64,000 nucleotides of DNA, from positions 1 to 64,000 of IMG/VR virus record IMGVR_UViG_3300027763_000043, one strand, 5' to 3'. The notes below the pieces were generated by a model. That model was given only the letters and a program-made list of their open reading frames with translations, had not been told where the DNA came from and made no database searches. Positions 15,499 to 25,421 of this stretch are shown in pieces. The translations under genes and the position numbers were made by a program. Origin of the DNA: a virus. The first letter of the stretch is position 1. Every line of letters begins with the position of its first letter.

Positions 15499-17114
15499 GG
15501 TTTTCTATGCTCCCAAATAATGCCATATTGAACTATGGATTTATTATCTCCAAAATATTCATCTACAGCTCTTCTAACTCCATCAAAATAAGGATAATCA
15601 TCACCATACATAATTCCACCACTTTTAAGCTTAGGATACCAAGATTTTATATCATCCAATACATCTTGGTATTCATGAGACCCATCAATATAGATCATAT
15701 CAATACTTTCATCTTCAAAATATTTACATGCATCTAAACTTTTAGATTTAATTGATTTAATAAGATGATCAACCTCACAATATTCAATATTTTTTTGAAA
15801 TTCTTTATAAAAATCTGAATTATTTTTATTGAGTTGATTTACCATATCAATATGGGAAATTTCATCACTTCCTTCAAATGTATCAATGCAATGTAATTTA
15901 ATATCTTTACCAGAATTTTTAATTAATTGTCCCATACAACATGAAGATCTTCCCATAAATGATCCAATTTCTACAAATGTTGCCGTAATTGGAGATTCAT
16001 TTACATATTTGGAAAAGAGTTCTGAATGATCCCCCCATCCAGGAATATCTTTCCAACTTGGATTATTTTTATTAGTTAAATTTGGAAAATTGAAAGATGT
16101 ATTATTAATTGATTCTGTTGGAGTAATATTAAGACGTTCCCTATCAAAAATATAATTTTCAACAAATTTCTTAGGAGCACGAAGAAGATATGCAGCATTA
16201 TCCTGAAATCCAAAAGTTATGAGATAATCATCACCATACTCACACATACCAACAGCAAATTCAACCTCGGCATTTAAAAAGGAGAATTGTCTGGATGCCT
16301 TTACAATATTCCAATCTTTATCCCAAACAATAAAACGATGCTTATATGTACCATCCTTGCGATCTGCTGGACTGCGAGTAAGGTATGTTTCATGAGTTAG
16401 AGCAAATCTATAATCCCCCATAGAGATAACTTGAGATCCTCCCCTTAAATCAACACATCCAAGATCTTTCCATTCCTTTTCTATTACAGAGACCGTAGTG
16501 TTTGTTTCAATATCATATTTGACAATATTTGTTCCATTGGTCCACTTCACAAAATGGTATGGCATGTCTAAAATTGGCATCCAATTTTTATTACAATACT
16601 CACCATCGTCACCAGGAGCAGGAATACGGTACTGTGAAATTTCTTTTACACCATTTTCAGTAATTTCTATTTCTGATAGTTCCATTCTACCAGTACCAAT
16701 GGTGTCAAGATCTCTTCTTACACCACAGATATAGAGTTTTCCGTCCCAACGAACAATACGTGCATCTTCCAATCCAACAAATTCCCATAGTTCTTTATCA
16801 GGAAATTTTGATGTATCAACACGATGGTGAGATTTGAATTGCATATCCTCATCCATTTCGCACATATAGTTCCATGTACGAAGTCGAAGATCATTTTCTG
16901 GATGAATATAAACTAATGGTCCCCAAGGATGCTCAAATTTTTTCTTTTCAGAATGATAAAGTGTATAGTTAATATTGCGAAGATTTACAAGAATCTTGCC
17001 ATCATCATTGTAGATGGATGGATTTGTAAGTGCCGGACCTTTTAAATCTGATGAAGGAATGATCAATGGATGAATACTTCCACCATTTTCCAATGCAAGT
17101 TTAACAAAATTCAT
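15495..17114 (-). CDS. GH130-like beta-propeller fused to a class I methyltransferase, 539 aa
   Basis: Residues 1-330 resemble the five-bladed propeller of GH130 / GH43-type enzymes (LTNPSIYNDDGKILVNLRNI, GLEDARI at 114-120, YRFALTHETYL, GMCEYGDDYLITFGFQD). Residues 375-539 form a SAM methyltransferase of the Methyltransf_24 type (FVEIGSFMGRSSCCMG at 380-395, CIDTFEG, MIYIDGSHEYQDVL, GGIMYGDDYPYFDGVRRAV). It is the first gene of the glycan operon; an extended -10 promoter lies 34 bases upstream. The role is probably synthesis or trimming plus methylation of a sugar, such as a capping step. Confidence 0.8.
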   Translation of the reverse strand: MNFVKLALENGGSIHPLIIPSSDLKGPALTNPSIYNDDGKILVNLRNINYTLYHSEKKKFEHPWGPLVYIHPENDLRLRTWNYMCEMDEDMQFKSHHRVDTSKFPDKELWEFVGLEDARIVRWDGKLYICGVRRDLDTIGTGRMELSEIEITENGVKEISQYRIPAPGDDGEYCNKNWMPILDMPYHFVKWTNGTNIVKYDIETNTTVSVIEKEWKDLGCVDLRGGSQVISMGDYRFALTHETYLTRSPADRKDGTYKHRFIVWDKDWNIVKASRQFSFLNAEVEFAVGMCEYGDDYLITFGFQDNAAYLLRAPKKFVENYIFDRERLNITPTESINNTSFNFPNLTNKNNPSWKDIPGWGDHSELFSKYVNESPITATFVEIGSFMGRSSCCMGQLIKNSGKDIKLHCIDTFEGSDEISHIDMVNQLNKNNSDFYKEFQKNIEYCEVDHLIKSIKSKSLDACKYFEDESIDMIYIDGSHEYQDVLDDIKSWYPKLKSGGIMYGDDYPYFDGVRRAVDEYFGDNKSIVQYGIIWEHRKP

Positions 17115-17147
17115 GAAATAAACAATAATATTTCTTACATACTATCT

Positions 17148-17176
17148 ATTATAGCACAATTTAGATGATATCTAAA
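17148..17176 (-). promoter_or_regulatory. Extended -10 promoter
   Basis: Minus-strand TGCTATAAT is a perfect TGnTATAAT with a weak -35 (TTTAGA) at 17 bases. It precedes the three-gene glycan operon. Confidence 0.55.
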
Positions 17177-18084
17177 GTCTGTGTAATTGGATAAGATCTT
17201 CCCAATCCCCAAATAATCTTAACTGCTCCTGATCCACCAGTTCCACCCGCTCCACCTACTTTTCCCGAACCACCTCCACCACCAAAATTTCCCCCATTTC
17301 CACCATCAATTGTTGTACTATTACTTCCCGAACTACCACCAGATCCTCCACCTCCACCATTTCCAAAATTTGTATTCAATGTTCCATTGGTTAATGATGC
17401 TGTTGCGATTGAAACTCCTCCTCCACCTCCACCAGATATAGTAGAAACTACACTAGGACTTCCTACAGCACCTCCTGCTCCTCCAGTTGATGTTGTGGGA
17501 TTAGTACTACCAAAAATTGATGATGGTGGAACACCAGAAATCTGTCCAGCTCCACCACTGCCGCCATTAGCATTCCAACCAGCAGCAGAACCTCCTCCAG
17601 CACCAGTAGAACTGAAACTACTATTTCCATTACCACAACCTTGTCCACCTGATCCACCACTAAATTTTGTGTTACCAACACCACCAGAAGAAGATCCTCC
17701 AGGATTTGCAGTTGTTGTACTAGTCCATCCACCAAACCCACCTTCTGCCAATACTAAGACTGTTGCTTGTCTTTTAATAAAACTAGATCCACCATCTAAA
17801 CCATTTGCACCATTTGCACCACCTGTTCCTCCAGATCCAACAGTAATATCTAAAATTTCTCCTGGAAAAACCGGAATACCATTTGAAAATGATAATGCCC
17901 CCCCTCCACCTCCTTGTCTTGTCGTAGATCCATTACCTCCTCCTCCTCCGCCACCTCCACCAACTGCAACTGCGTAAATTTCAAAAACACCCTGAGGAAT
18001 CTCTAATGTATAAGTTCCTGGAGTAGTAAATGACTGTTGCCCTATTGAATTAAAAAATCCAAGCATTATTGATGGAATTGTCAT
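17161..18084 (-). CDS. Glycine-rich adhesin-like protein, 307 aa
   Basis: After an N-terminal beta segment (QSFTTPGTYTLEIPQGVFEI) the protein is dominated by poly-Gly and GGxGG stretches (residues about 40-295) and ends in KIIWGLGRSYPITQTLDII. The design matches the glycine-rich domains of phage adhesins such as the gp38 type, where glycine-rich loops pack as polyglycine II helices; that parallel is from family knowledge. It lies just after the collagen-like fibre gene, as a tip protein might. It is related in design to the array at 50124-62350 but lacks the HPTSxPTxFGLGG motif found there. Confidence 0.7.
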   Translation of the reverse strand: MTIPSIMLGFFNSIGQQSFTTPGTYTLEIPQGVFEIYAVAVGGGGGGGGGNGSTTRQGGGGGALSFSNGIPVFPGEILDITVGSGGTGGANGANGLDGGSSFIKRQATVLVLAEGGFGGWTSTTTANPGGSSSGGVGNTKFSGGSGGQGCGNGNSSFSSTGAGGGSAAGWNANGGSGGAGQISGVPPSSIFGSTNPTTSTGGAGGAVGSPSVVSTISGGGGGGVSIATASLTNGTLNTNFGNGGGGGSGGSSGSNSTTIDGGNGGNFGGGGGSGKVGGAGGTGGSGAVKIIWGLGRSYPITQTLDII

Positions 18085-18090
18085 AAGATA

Positions 18091-20583
18091 TTAAAGAAGT
18101 CCGGCGCCGGAAATTACATATTCAAAAGTAGTACCAAAGACCCAATTAGTACACAATACTGTTGCAAGACCTCTTCCTTGAAGTGTTCTGTTACCATCTT
18201 TAGTTGTTCCTGCAAGTCTTAAATTAGTTGCAGTACCCATTGCAATTGTTATAGGAGAACTACTATTGTTATATATGACCACATTCATACCAGTTATAAG
18301 AGTATTATTAATAGTTACAGTTCCGGTAGCTGCAATAAATTTACCATTATCCGTGATTGAAACATTAACAGGAGTACCAGATTGACCTGGTGGTATTGTT
18401 GCTGGTCCAAAAATACCTTGTATTCCCTGAGTTCCCTGATTACTTTGGATTCCTTGAGTTCCTTGATTACTTAAACCCTGAAGTCCCTGATTTGCCTGAA
18501 GTCCTTGAGTTCCTTGAGTTCCCTGATTTGCTTGCAATCCTTGATTTCCTTGAGTTCCCTGCCTTCCCTGCAATCCTTGAGTTCCTTGATCGCCCTGAAG
18601 TCCTTGAGTTCCTTGGTTTGCCTGAAGTCCTTGAGTTCCTTGGTTTGCTCTTCCCTGAAGTCCTTGAGTTCCTTGGCCACTTTGAAGACCTTGAGATCCT
18701 TGAGATCCTCCCCCCTGCATTCCTTGAGTTCCCTGATTATTTTGAAGTCCTTGAGTTCCTTGAGTTCCTTGAAAATTGGAAAGAGGACCTTGAATACCTT
18801 GAGTACCTTGTCTTCCTTGAACTCCTTGACTTCCCTGAGTTCCTTGAAAATCGGAAAGAGGACCTTGAATACCTTGAGATCCTTGAGAAGATGCTCCTTG
18901 AAGACCCTGCATTCCTTGATTTCCACCACCACCCTGAAGACCTTGAAGTCCTTGAGTTCCCTTATCCCCCTGAAGTCCCTGTCTTCCTTGAGTTCCCTGA
19001 TTTGATTGTAATCCTTGAGTTCCCTGATTTGCTTGCAATCCTTGATTTCCTTGAGTTCCCTGCCTTCCCTGCAATCCTTGAGTTCCTTGATCACTTTGAA
19101 GGCCTTGAGTTCCTTGATTACTTAAACCCTGAAGTCCCTGCCTTCCTTGAGTTCCTTGATCACCCTGAAGTCCTTGAGTTCCTTGATTGCTTAAACCTTG
19201 TAATCCTTGTGTTCCTTGAGTTGCTTGAAGACCCTGAGATCCTTGAGTTCCTCCACCCTGAAGTCCTTGATTTCCTTGAGTTGCCTGAAGTCCTTGATTT
19301 CCTTGAGTTCCTTGGTTTGCCTGAAGTCCTTGAGTTCCTTGGTTTGCCTGAAGTCCTTGAGTTCCTTGGTTTGCCTGAAGTCCTTGAGTTCCTTGAGTTC
19401 CTTGTCCCCCCTGCAATCCTTGAAGACCTTGAGTTCCTTGAGTTCCTTGATTACTTAAACCCTGCAATCCTTGAATTCCTTGAGGACCCCTAATAACTCC
19501 AACATCAACCCAAGTTGCAGTAGGTGTTACTCCATTAGAAACCCACAAATGTCCATCAGCATCATTAATAACTCCAGAACCTTGACCATATGTTGATGAT
19601 GGAAAATAATGATTTAAATATCCTTGAGGATCATTTGGACCTCCACCAGGATAAGTACCATTGACATCAGTTGCAAATCCAACAATACTAACCGAAGTAC
19701 CATCTTTTCCAATTATTCCTTGAGCTCCATATACACCTTGAAGTCCTTGAAATCCTTGAGTTCCTTGAATTCCTTGATTACTTAAACCTTGCAATCCCTG
19801 AAGACCTTGAGTTCCTTGCCTTCCCTGCAATCCTTGAGTTCCCTGATTACTTAAACCTTGCAATCCTTGTGTTCCTTGATCACCTTGAAGTCCTTGTGTT
19901 CCTTGAGTTGCTTGAGTTCCTTGATTACTAACACCTTGCAATCCTTGAAGGCCTTGTGTTCCCTGATTGCTTAAACCTTGCAATCCTTGTGTTCCCTGAG
20001 ATCCTTGAGTTCCTGCTCCCTGCAATCCCTGAAGACCTTGAGTTCCTTGAGTTGCCTGAAGGCCTTGTGTTCCCTGATTACTTAAACCTTGCAATCCCTG
20101 AAGACCTTGAGTTCCTTGCCTTCCCTGCAATCCTTGAGTTCCCTGATTACTTAAACCTTGCAATCCTTGTGTTCCTTGATCACCTTGAAGTCCTTGTGTT
20201 CCTTGAGTTCCTTGATTTCCAGTTCCCTGAAGTCCTTGAGTTCCTTGATCACCCTGAAGTCCTTGAGTTCCTTGATTACTTAACCCCTGCAATCCTTGGA
20301 GGCCTTGTGTTCCTTGATTTGCCTGAATTCCTTGAGTTCCTTGAGTTCCTTGAGTTCCCTGTGTTCCTTGAGATCCAGTAGCTAAATTTTTCCAATATCG
20401 ATCATAAGTTGTCCCATTATCAACCGTAACTAAACTATAATATATTGGTGACGCTGGAATAGGTTTTTCTCCAGGATATCCCAAATTTGGTTCTACCTCA
20501 TCCAATCCCAAATAACGATATCTTTCCGAATTAATACCGGAAAATGGTCTAAGTTTTTTTCTTCCAGTTTTATAATCTGCCAT
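18091..20583 (-). CDS. Collagen-like tail fibre protein, 830 aa
   Basis: The N-terminal 68 residues (MADYKTGRKKLRPFSG...) probably attach to the virion. From about 70 to 285 and 365 to 725 the protein is a Gly-X-Gln repeat (GTQGLQGLQ), broken by GLSNQ, GDQ and similar units. A non-repetitive island at about 290-365 (FATDVNGTYPGGGPND, DADGHLWVSNG) and a C-terminal domain (last 95 residues) cap it. The Y position is nearly always Gln and Pro is almost absent, unlike animal collagen. The role is probably a long flexible trimeric fibre. The gene order 20586-18091-17161 suggests a fibre with a glycine-rich tip. Confidence 0.85.
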   Translation of the reverse strand: MADYKTGRKKLRPFSGINSERYRYLGLDEVEPNLGYPGEKPIPASPIYYSLVTVDNGTTYDRYWKNLATGSQGTQGTQGTQGTQGIQANQGTQGLQGLQGLSNQGTQGLQGDQGTQGLQGTGNQGTQGTQGLQGDQGTQGLQGLSNQGTQGLQGRQGTQGLQGLQGLSNQGTQGLQATQGTQGLQGLQGAGTQGSQGTQGLQGLSNQGTQGLQGLQGVSNQGTQATQGTQGLQGDQGTQGLQGLSNQGTQGLQGRQGTQGLQGLQGLSNQGIQGTQGFQGLQGVYGAQGIIGKDGTSVSIVGFATDVNGTYPGGGPNDPQGYLNHYFPSSTYGQGSGVINDADGHLWVSNGVTPTATWVDVGVIRGPQGIQGLQGLSNQGTQGTQGLQGLQGGQGTQGTQGLQANQGTQGLQANQGTQGLQANQGTQGNQGLQATQGNQGLQGGGTQGSQGLQATQGTQGLQGLSNQGTQGLQGDQGTQGRQGLQGLSNQGTQGLQSDQGTQGLQGRQGTQGNQGLQANQGTQGLQSNQGTQGRQGLQGDKGTQGLQGLQGGGGNQGMQGLQGASSQGSQGIQGPLSDFQGTQGSQGVQGRQGTQGIQGPLSNFQGTQGTQGLQNNQGTQGMQGGGSQGSQGLQSGQGTQGLQGRANQGTQGLQANQGTQGLQGDQGTQGLQGRQGTQGNQGLQANQGTQGTQGLQANQGLQGLSNQGTQGIQSNQGTQGIQGIFGPATIPPGQSGTPVNVSITDNGKFIAATGTVTINNTLITGMNVVIYNNSSSPITIAMGTATNLRLAGTTKDGNRTLQGRGLATVLCTNWVFGTTFEYVISGAGLL
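18420..20370 (-). repeat. Tandem 9- and 18-base-type repeats encoding Gly-X-Gln triplets
   Basis: On the plus strand the region is built of permuted copies of CCTTGAGTT, CCTTGAAGT and CCCTGATTA. The units are near-identical in DNA, so repeat number should change easily by slippage or recombination. Confidence 0.85.
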
Positions 20584-20585
20584 AA

Positions 20586-21245
20586 TTATGCAATGCTATT
20601 TTCAAGAATACTACAAATGAATTCCATTTGTAATGGTGCAACCAATCCACCACTCACATATGTATGAGCAATACCGACAATAGATCCGGAATTAGTGACA
20701 AAAGTCTTAGATGTACCAACATCACCAATAATAGATGTTACAGTAAAAGATTGTTGTGGTGATGGGAAAATAGTTGTTGTGATTCCAGTACTTCCAAAAC
20801 ATGTAAATGCTAAACCACTCATTGTAACTTGATCATCAACAATAAAGTTGTGTGGATTGAAAGTAGTAATTGTTGTAATTCCAGTATTATTATCATATAA
20901 ACACCCCGTAATACTCACTATTCCCGCCTGGGAACCTTCAATTACAATAGAATCTGAAATTAAAGAAGTTCTTTCAAGTACCAATCGTCCATCAATAATC
21001 ATCAAATTATCATTTGGGGGAATTTCCGTTTCCTTTAAAACTCTAATATCTCTAATATTTCCCGTTTTATTTGTTTTTCTTCTGTGAGTAAATGTAATTG
21101 TAGGATATGTAGTCAAACCAACATTAGCAACTTGTGCCAATAGGACAATCGCAGATACTCCAGTTGGTGTAGTATATACTGTTTGCTCTCCTGGAGCAAC
21201 TGGAACTGCAATTGTTATAAATTTATTGACTGGTGCTACTGCCAT
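20586..21245 (-). CDS. Virion structural protein, 219 aa
   Basis: A beta-rich protein beginning MAVAPVNKFITIAVPVAPGE. The first half has a THRRKTNKTGNIRDIRVLKE segment; the second half carries a TTFNPHNFIVDDQVTMSG module of the kind repeated inside the giant fibre proteins (TTTTPHNFIEGTPIKIRG in the 1834-aa protein). It lies 1 base after the 1201-aa gene and 2 bases before the collagen-like gene, so it is part of the fibre/baseplate operon. Its exact place in the tail is unknown. Confidence 0.65.
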   Translation of the reverse strand: MAVAPVNKFITIAVPVAPGEQTVYTTPTGVSAIVLLAQVANVGLTTYPTITFTHRRKTNKTGNIRDIRVLKETEIPPNDNLMIIDGRLVLERTSLISDSIVIEGSQAGIVSITGCLYDNNTGITTITTFNPHNFIVDDQVTMSGLAFTCFGSTGITTTIFPSPQQSFTVTSIIGDVGTSKTFVTNSGSIVGIAHTYVSGGLVAPLQMEFICSILENSIA

Positions 21246-21246
21246 T

Positions 21247-24200
21247 TTATCTTAATGCAAGAATTAGAGGTGTAACTTCTGCCTGAATTGCTTTACTGAA
21301 ATCTCTTCCCGTAATTGAAGCAGTTGTTTGGTTAATTTGAATACCAGCGCCAATATTAAAATTACCTCGTTGATCTGTACTTGTATATGGTATTTGAGCA
21401 CCATCCAAGGCAACGACTTCATTTGATTTTATTGGTACTCCACCACCTTGAGGAGTTGAATTATTTATGGACGTACCAGCACCAATGTATTCAAAAGAAT
21501 GTCCACTGGTAAGAATACGACTGATTCTTCTAAGTTCAAATTCAGTACCGGCAGACACAAGATAAGGTACAAATTCATTGAATGTAACTGTAGTGACACC
21601 AACATTATTTCCACCAACTGTTCTGTTTAATGGAAGAGATGGAGATGTTGGATTAATTGCGAATGTTACGATTCCGACTAAAGTATTAATTGCATCTTGA
21701 ACATTTGTGCAAGATAGTGGAGATGTATTAGATCCAGTACCAGAATCGGCAATCAGAGAAAGATTTTTAACTTGTGTATAAGTATTACTGGAAGGATTTT
21801 GTTTTGTAATAGTTTGGTTTGTTATGATTAACTTTGCAAGATCTCTTGCTCTCTCATACGTATAGATTGATTCATTCTGCTCACCAGCAAGAAGTACTGG
21901 ATGGTCAATATAATATTTGGCCGCATCATAAGTCTTATCATTTCCACCAAATTGGAGATTGTGACATATTTTCTTCAATACTAACTTAACATCAGCAATA
22001 CACTTCGAATTTCCTCCCGGAATAGTAAATGTGGGGAAGTTAGCAAGCATTCTATCAACTGCTTCCGTTGCAATAAAATCAAGATTATCCAGAATTAAAT
22101 TCACTGCATCGGCATATCTTCCGTTAGCACCAACAGCAAGTGTTGATTCAGTTGCCTCCAGAACTGTATAATAAATCGATTCCATCACGGCAACTAAATC
22201 ATTCGTTGGAGTACCATTAATTTTGACTCCTATATTCTGTGTTGCTAAGTAATTTCTTCCACCATTCACAACATCAACTGCAGTAATAGATCCATCATCA
22301 CCTACAGTTGAAGAAACTTCTGCAATAATTCCTTCTGGTCCCAATGGAACATTTTCATTTGTATTAATATCATAAATTGCAACATCTGGTGGAGATACTT
22401 GACTATACCCAGATCCACCATTAATAACATCGATTTTTAATAATCGCTTCATTGGAGCACTAGTAATTCCAGTCTGTCCAGTATTATAATCTGCAAGATT
22501 TAATTTAAAGAATAATGCCTGACCATCATAAGGTTTTCTTATATCAATGAATTCATCACTCACATTTGTAAATACAATTGTATCAGTTTCTTCGGTTGTT
22601 GCGGTAAGAACATTTCCAGTAAATTCTGTTGCTCCGACCCCGACTGCATACAATCCATAATTACCAAATGATGAATTGGAGTTTGTAAGATCACATTGTC
22701 CACCAGAATCTACATATACCGCAATATCAGATGCAATTGTGAATAGTGAAACTAACTGCGCATATCCATTATTGGTAATTGAGACTCCAATTCCTGCCTC
22801 ATTATATTGTGTAAATGAGTCGAGAACCATACATTTCAAGTTTGCTCCAATAGTAGAAGCAGTTGCATGATCACCATTGATCTTCATACCAATACTTCTA
22901 GACATGAAGTTAGTACAGTTCCGAACGTATGGACTCTTCCATCTTCCAGTTTCTCCTTCTGTTGCTGGTCCTGGAGCAATATATCCACTTATAGCATATT
23001 GTGATGGATTTATTGGGGGGAATGCAACCGCCCCTGCGCCAGTATGAGCAACGGAGATATTTGATCCTGCAAAGGATAGATTTTCAATTAGACAACCTCT
23101 TCTCACATGAAAAACATCTTTGGTTGGATTATTTGGAATAATAGTAACCAATCTTAGATCTTGACCTGATAAGCAAACATCAGTTCTAAGTCCGATGGGA
23201 TTATTTTCGTAATAAACACCGGAACGAACAATAATGGTATCACCAGGTTCTGCTATGGAAGCACCTGCACCAATCGTTCTTTTTGCATCACCCTCCAACA
23301 ATCCACTATTAGAATCATCACCATTAAGTGTAACCCATATGGATCTCTTTGTTTGAACGCCAGGAGGTCTCCACGAAACACCAGTACCTACAGATGCTAA
23401 ACGATAATCAGTTTTTCCAATAGCAGTACTGCCATTTATGTCGATTAGTGAAGAATCAAGTTTTAATGTTCCACCAATTTTTGTATTTCCACCAACATTC
23501 AAATTACTTCCAATACCAACACCACCCTTGATTATAAGAGCACCAGTAGATTTATTTGTGGAATTAGTTGTTGAATTAAATGTTACATTACCACCAACAG
23601 ATAATGATGAGGTTAATGATGTTATACCAGAAACATTCAATGAAGAATTTAGGTAAGTTGCTTGATTTACATTCAATGTATCATTGAGAGTTGTTGCTCC
23701 AGATACAATTAATTGATCATCAATGGTCGTAGTTCCACCATCAGAATTAATTCGCAAATTACCAGTGGAGGTATCAATAGTATTATCATCGGCAATACCA
23801 ATTCTAATATTATCGATTGTAGCGCCACTATTGACATCAAGAAGACCAGAAATTGTAGTATTGCCAGCAATATTTAAAGAATCATCTAAAGTATCCCCAA
23901 TGATAATAGTTCCATTACCACTATTAAGTATTAAACTTCCTGTAGAAGTATCAATTGTATTATTATTAGAAATGCCAATTCTAATATTATCGATTATAGC
24001 ACCATCATTAACGTCAAGAAGACCTTCAATTGTAGCATTTTTAGTTACATTTAGTGTTTCACCAATGGTTACACCATAATCGACACTTAATGAATTATAA
24101 ATTCTGCTAGCACCATAAACATTTAATGTACGATAAAATTCGGCAGATTGTTCTACATATAAATTTCCATCAATATTAACCGTTCCAACTACATCAAGAG

Positions 24201-24852
24201 TATATACTGGATCTGGATTATTGATTCCAACATTAGAATTCCTATAGATATTGGATGTTCCTGAAGCAACTTCCCAAAAATTATACAGATTAACATCTGC
24301 AATACTTGGATTGGATGTATTTGTAATTGCCTGTACTGGATCTATTGCAATTCCAGAACCATTAACATTTCTAAAGTTAAGACCTCTATATGATTGTACG
24401 CCAGCAAGAACACCTTCATTATAAACAAATATACCTTCAGTAAATGATGGTTCAAGTGCAGTCCATTTAATACCCTCATTATCTTTTGTAAGAAATCCCC
24501 CAAGTGGTCCTGGACTATTTGTAGCATCATATATTTGAGAGCTAATCTTTATATTTCCAAGAATATCTAATTTTTGTTGTGGAATAAGACTTCCAATACC
24601 AACCTTACCTGCAGCAGCATCTGCAACTAGTGTAGTTCCATCAGCACCAACAGATAATTTTTTAAGAACTGTTAAATTATTGATTCTCCCACCATCAAAA
24701 TTAACGTCTCCATAAAAATTTGCAGGTCCACGGAAATTAACTGCTCCACCAAATTCTACAGGAGAATCTATGGAATTAAAGAAAACATTTTTAAAAAACG
24801 TAACGTTTTCATTAAAATATGCTTCCTGACCTGTAACTAAAATATCTGACAT
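21247..24852 (-). CDS. Large virion protein with beta-helix region, 1201 aa
   Basis: The first 450 residues are layered modules (GGAVNFRGPANFYGDVNF, VSGATTLNDTLNVNQATYL, DNTIDTSTGNLRINSDGG) shared with the 1834-aa fibre. Residues about 505-760 look like a pectate-lyase-type right-handed beta-helix (IWVTLNGDDSNSGLLEGDAK, GDTIIVRSGVYYENNPIG, GCLIENLSFAGSNI). The C-terminal part is helical then beta. It is probably a fibre or baseplate-peripheral protein; some cyanophage beta-helix proteins bind or cut polysaccharide, but no catalytic site was identified. It is followed immediately by the 219-aa structural gene. Confidence 0.7.
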   Translation of the reverse strand: MSDILVTGQEAYFNENVTFFKNVFFNSIDSPVEFGGAVNFRGPANFYGDVNFDGGRINNLTVLKKLSVGADGTTLVADAAAGKVGIGSLIPQQKLDILGNIKISSQIYDATNSPGPLGGFLTKDNEGIKWTALEPSFTEGIFVYNEGVLAGVQSYRGLNFRNVNGSGIAIDPVQAITNTSNPSIADVNLYNFWEVASGTSNIYRNSNVGINNPDPVYTLDVVGTVNIDGNLYVEQSAEFYRTLNVYGASRIYNSLSVDYGVTIGETLNVTKNATIEGLLDVNDGAIIDNIRIGISNNNTIDTSTGSLILNSGNGTIIIGDTLDDSLNIAGNTTISGLLDVNSGATIDNIRIGIADDNTIDTSTGNLRINSDGGTTTIDDQLIVSGATTLNDTLNVNQATYLNSSLNVSGITSLTSSLSVGGNVTFNSTTNSTNKSTGALIIKGGVGIGSNLNVGGNTKIGGTLKLDSSLIDINGSTAIGKTDYRLASVGTGVSWRPPGVQTKRSIWVTLNGDDSNSGLLEGDAKRTIGAGASIAEPGDTIIVRSGVYYENNPIGLRTDVCLSGQDLRLVTIIPNNPTKDVFHVRRGCLIENLSFAGSNISVAHTGAGAVAFPPINPSQYAISGYIAPGPATEGETGRWKSPYVRNCTNFMSRSIGMKINGDHATASTIGANLKCMVLDSFTQYNEAGIGVSITNNGYAQLVSLFTIASDIAVYVDSGGQCDLTNSNSSFGNYGLYAVGVGATEFTGNVLTATTEETDTIVFTNVSDEFIDIRKPYDGQALFFKLNLADYNTGQTGITSAPMKRLLKIDVINGGSGYSQVSPPDVAIYDINTNENVPLGPEGIIAEVSSTVGDDGSITAVDVVNGGRNYLATQNIGVKINGTPTNDLVAVMESIYYTVLEATESTLAVGANGRYADAVNLILDNLDFIATEAVDRMLANFPTFTIPGGNSKCIADVKLVLKKICHNLQFGGNDKTYDAAKYYIDHPVLLAGEQNESIYTYERARDLAKLIITNQTITKQNPSSNTYTQVKNLSLIADSGTGSNTSPLSCTNVQDAINTLVGIVTFAINPTSPSLPLNRTVGGNNVGVTTVTFNEFVPYLVSAGTEFELRRISRILTSGHSFEYIGAGTSINNSTPQGGGVPIKSNEVVALDGAQIPYTSTDQRGNFNIGAGIQINQTTASITGRDFSKAIQAEVTPLILALR

Positions 24853-24853
24853 T

Positions 24854-25420
24854 TTATAGTCCTATAATTGAAGTTAATCCACCACTAAAGGTCTTCGTAA
24901 TTATATCAGCACCAACAAAAGAACCAGAAAAAACTTGCTCCCCAAAACTAGTACCAGGTGGTAGTAAATTTCCATCCAGTGCATCACAATCTACTTTATT
25001 TCCTTTGATAAGAACTCTACCAGAACCAGAATCTAATGTAATATTTCTTCCCGCCTTAATATCTACATCTTCATCTGCATCAATCATAATGTTTTGAGCA
25101 CGAATTCTAACTCTCCCATTCTTTTCTGCAGTGATGCAAACATCACCATTTCTACCACTAATTACAATATCTACACCGTTTGATTGACTTTTTTGTCCTG
25201 CGACAATTTCAATGGAATGATCATTGTAAATTTTATATGTCCCACCTTCACTTAATCCAGTAATACAAACATCATTATTATCAGTAACTGCATAAAAATT
25301 ATAGACATCAGTACCATTCAACCCCATTGTGGGATTGTTCATATCTAATCTGAATTTTGGACCAAAACTGGTTACACTCCTATTCTGCCAGTTTTGTTTA
25401 TCAAAAGGTCTTTCTGCCAT
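24854..25420 (-). CDS. Tail spike tip / needle-like beta-helix protein, 188 aa
   Basis: Residues about 65-150 show a short-period pattern (HSIEIVAG, GVDIVISGRNGDVCITAEKN, GRVRIRAQNIMIDADEDVDI, NITLDSG) like the triple-stranded beta-helix of gp5 and VgrG spikes. It lies directly downstream of the gp5 OB-fold gene, which itself lacks such repeats, so the two may together make the membrane-piercing needle that is one protein in T4. It is likely a trimer at the tail tip. The split arrangement is inferred from these two genes only. Confidence 0.65.
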   Translation of the reverse strand: MAERPFDKQNWQNRSVTSFGPKFRLDMNNPTMGLNGTDVYNFYAVTDNNDVCITGLSEGGTYKIYNDHSIEIVAGQKSQSNGVDIVISGRNGDVCITAEKNGRVRIRAQNIMIDADEDVDIKAGRNITLDSGSGRVLIKGNKVDCDALDGNLLPPGTSFGEQVFSGSFVGADIITKTFSGGLTSIIGL

Positions 25421-25421
25421 T

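Noticed and set aside
17387-17977. Proline-rich plus-strand frame
   Set aside because: It is the antisense of a glycine-rich coding region (GGN codons give CCN) and has no ribosome binding site; the same applies to similar frames at 51086-51292, 52859-53104 and 61797-62129.
18420-20370. Short regularly spaced repeats suggestive of a CRISPR array
   Set aside because: The units are 9- and 18-base codon repeats of a collagen-like gene with no unique spacers of constant length and no cas genes.
18390-20381. Long plus-strand open frames (Leu/Glu/Phe- and Ser/Leu-rich) in the collagen-like region
   Set aside because: They are antisense readings of a periodic DNA repeat that encodes Gly-X-Gln on the minus strand; composition follows the repeat and no start signals are seen.
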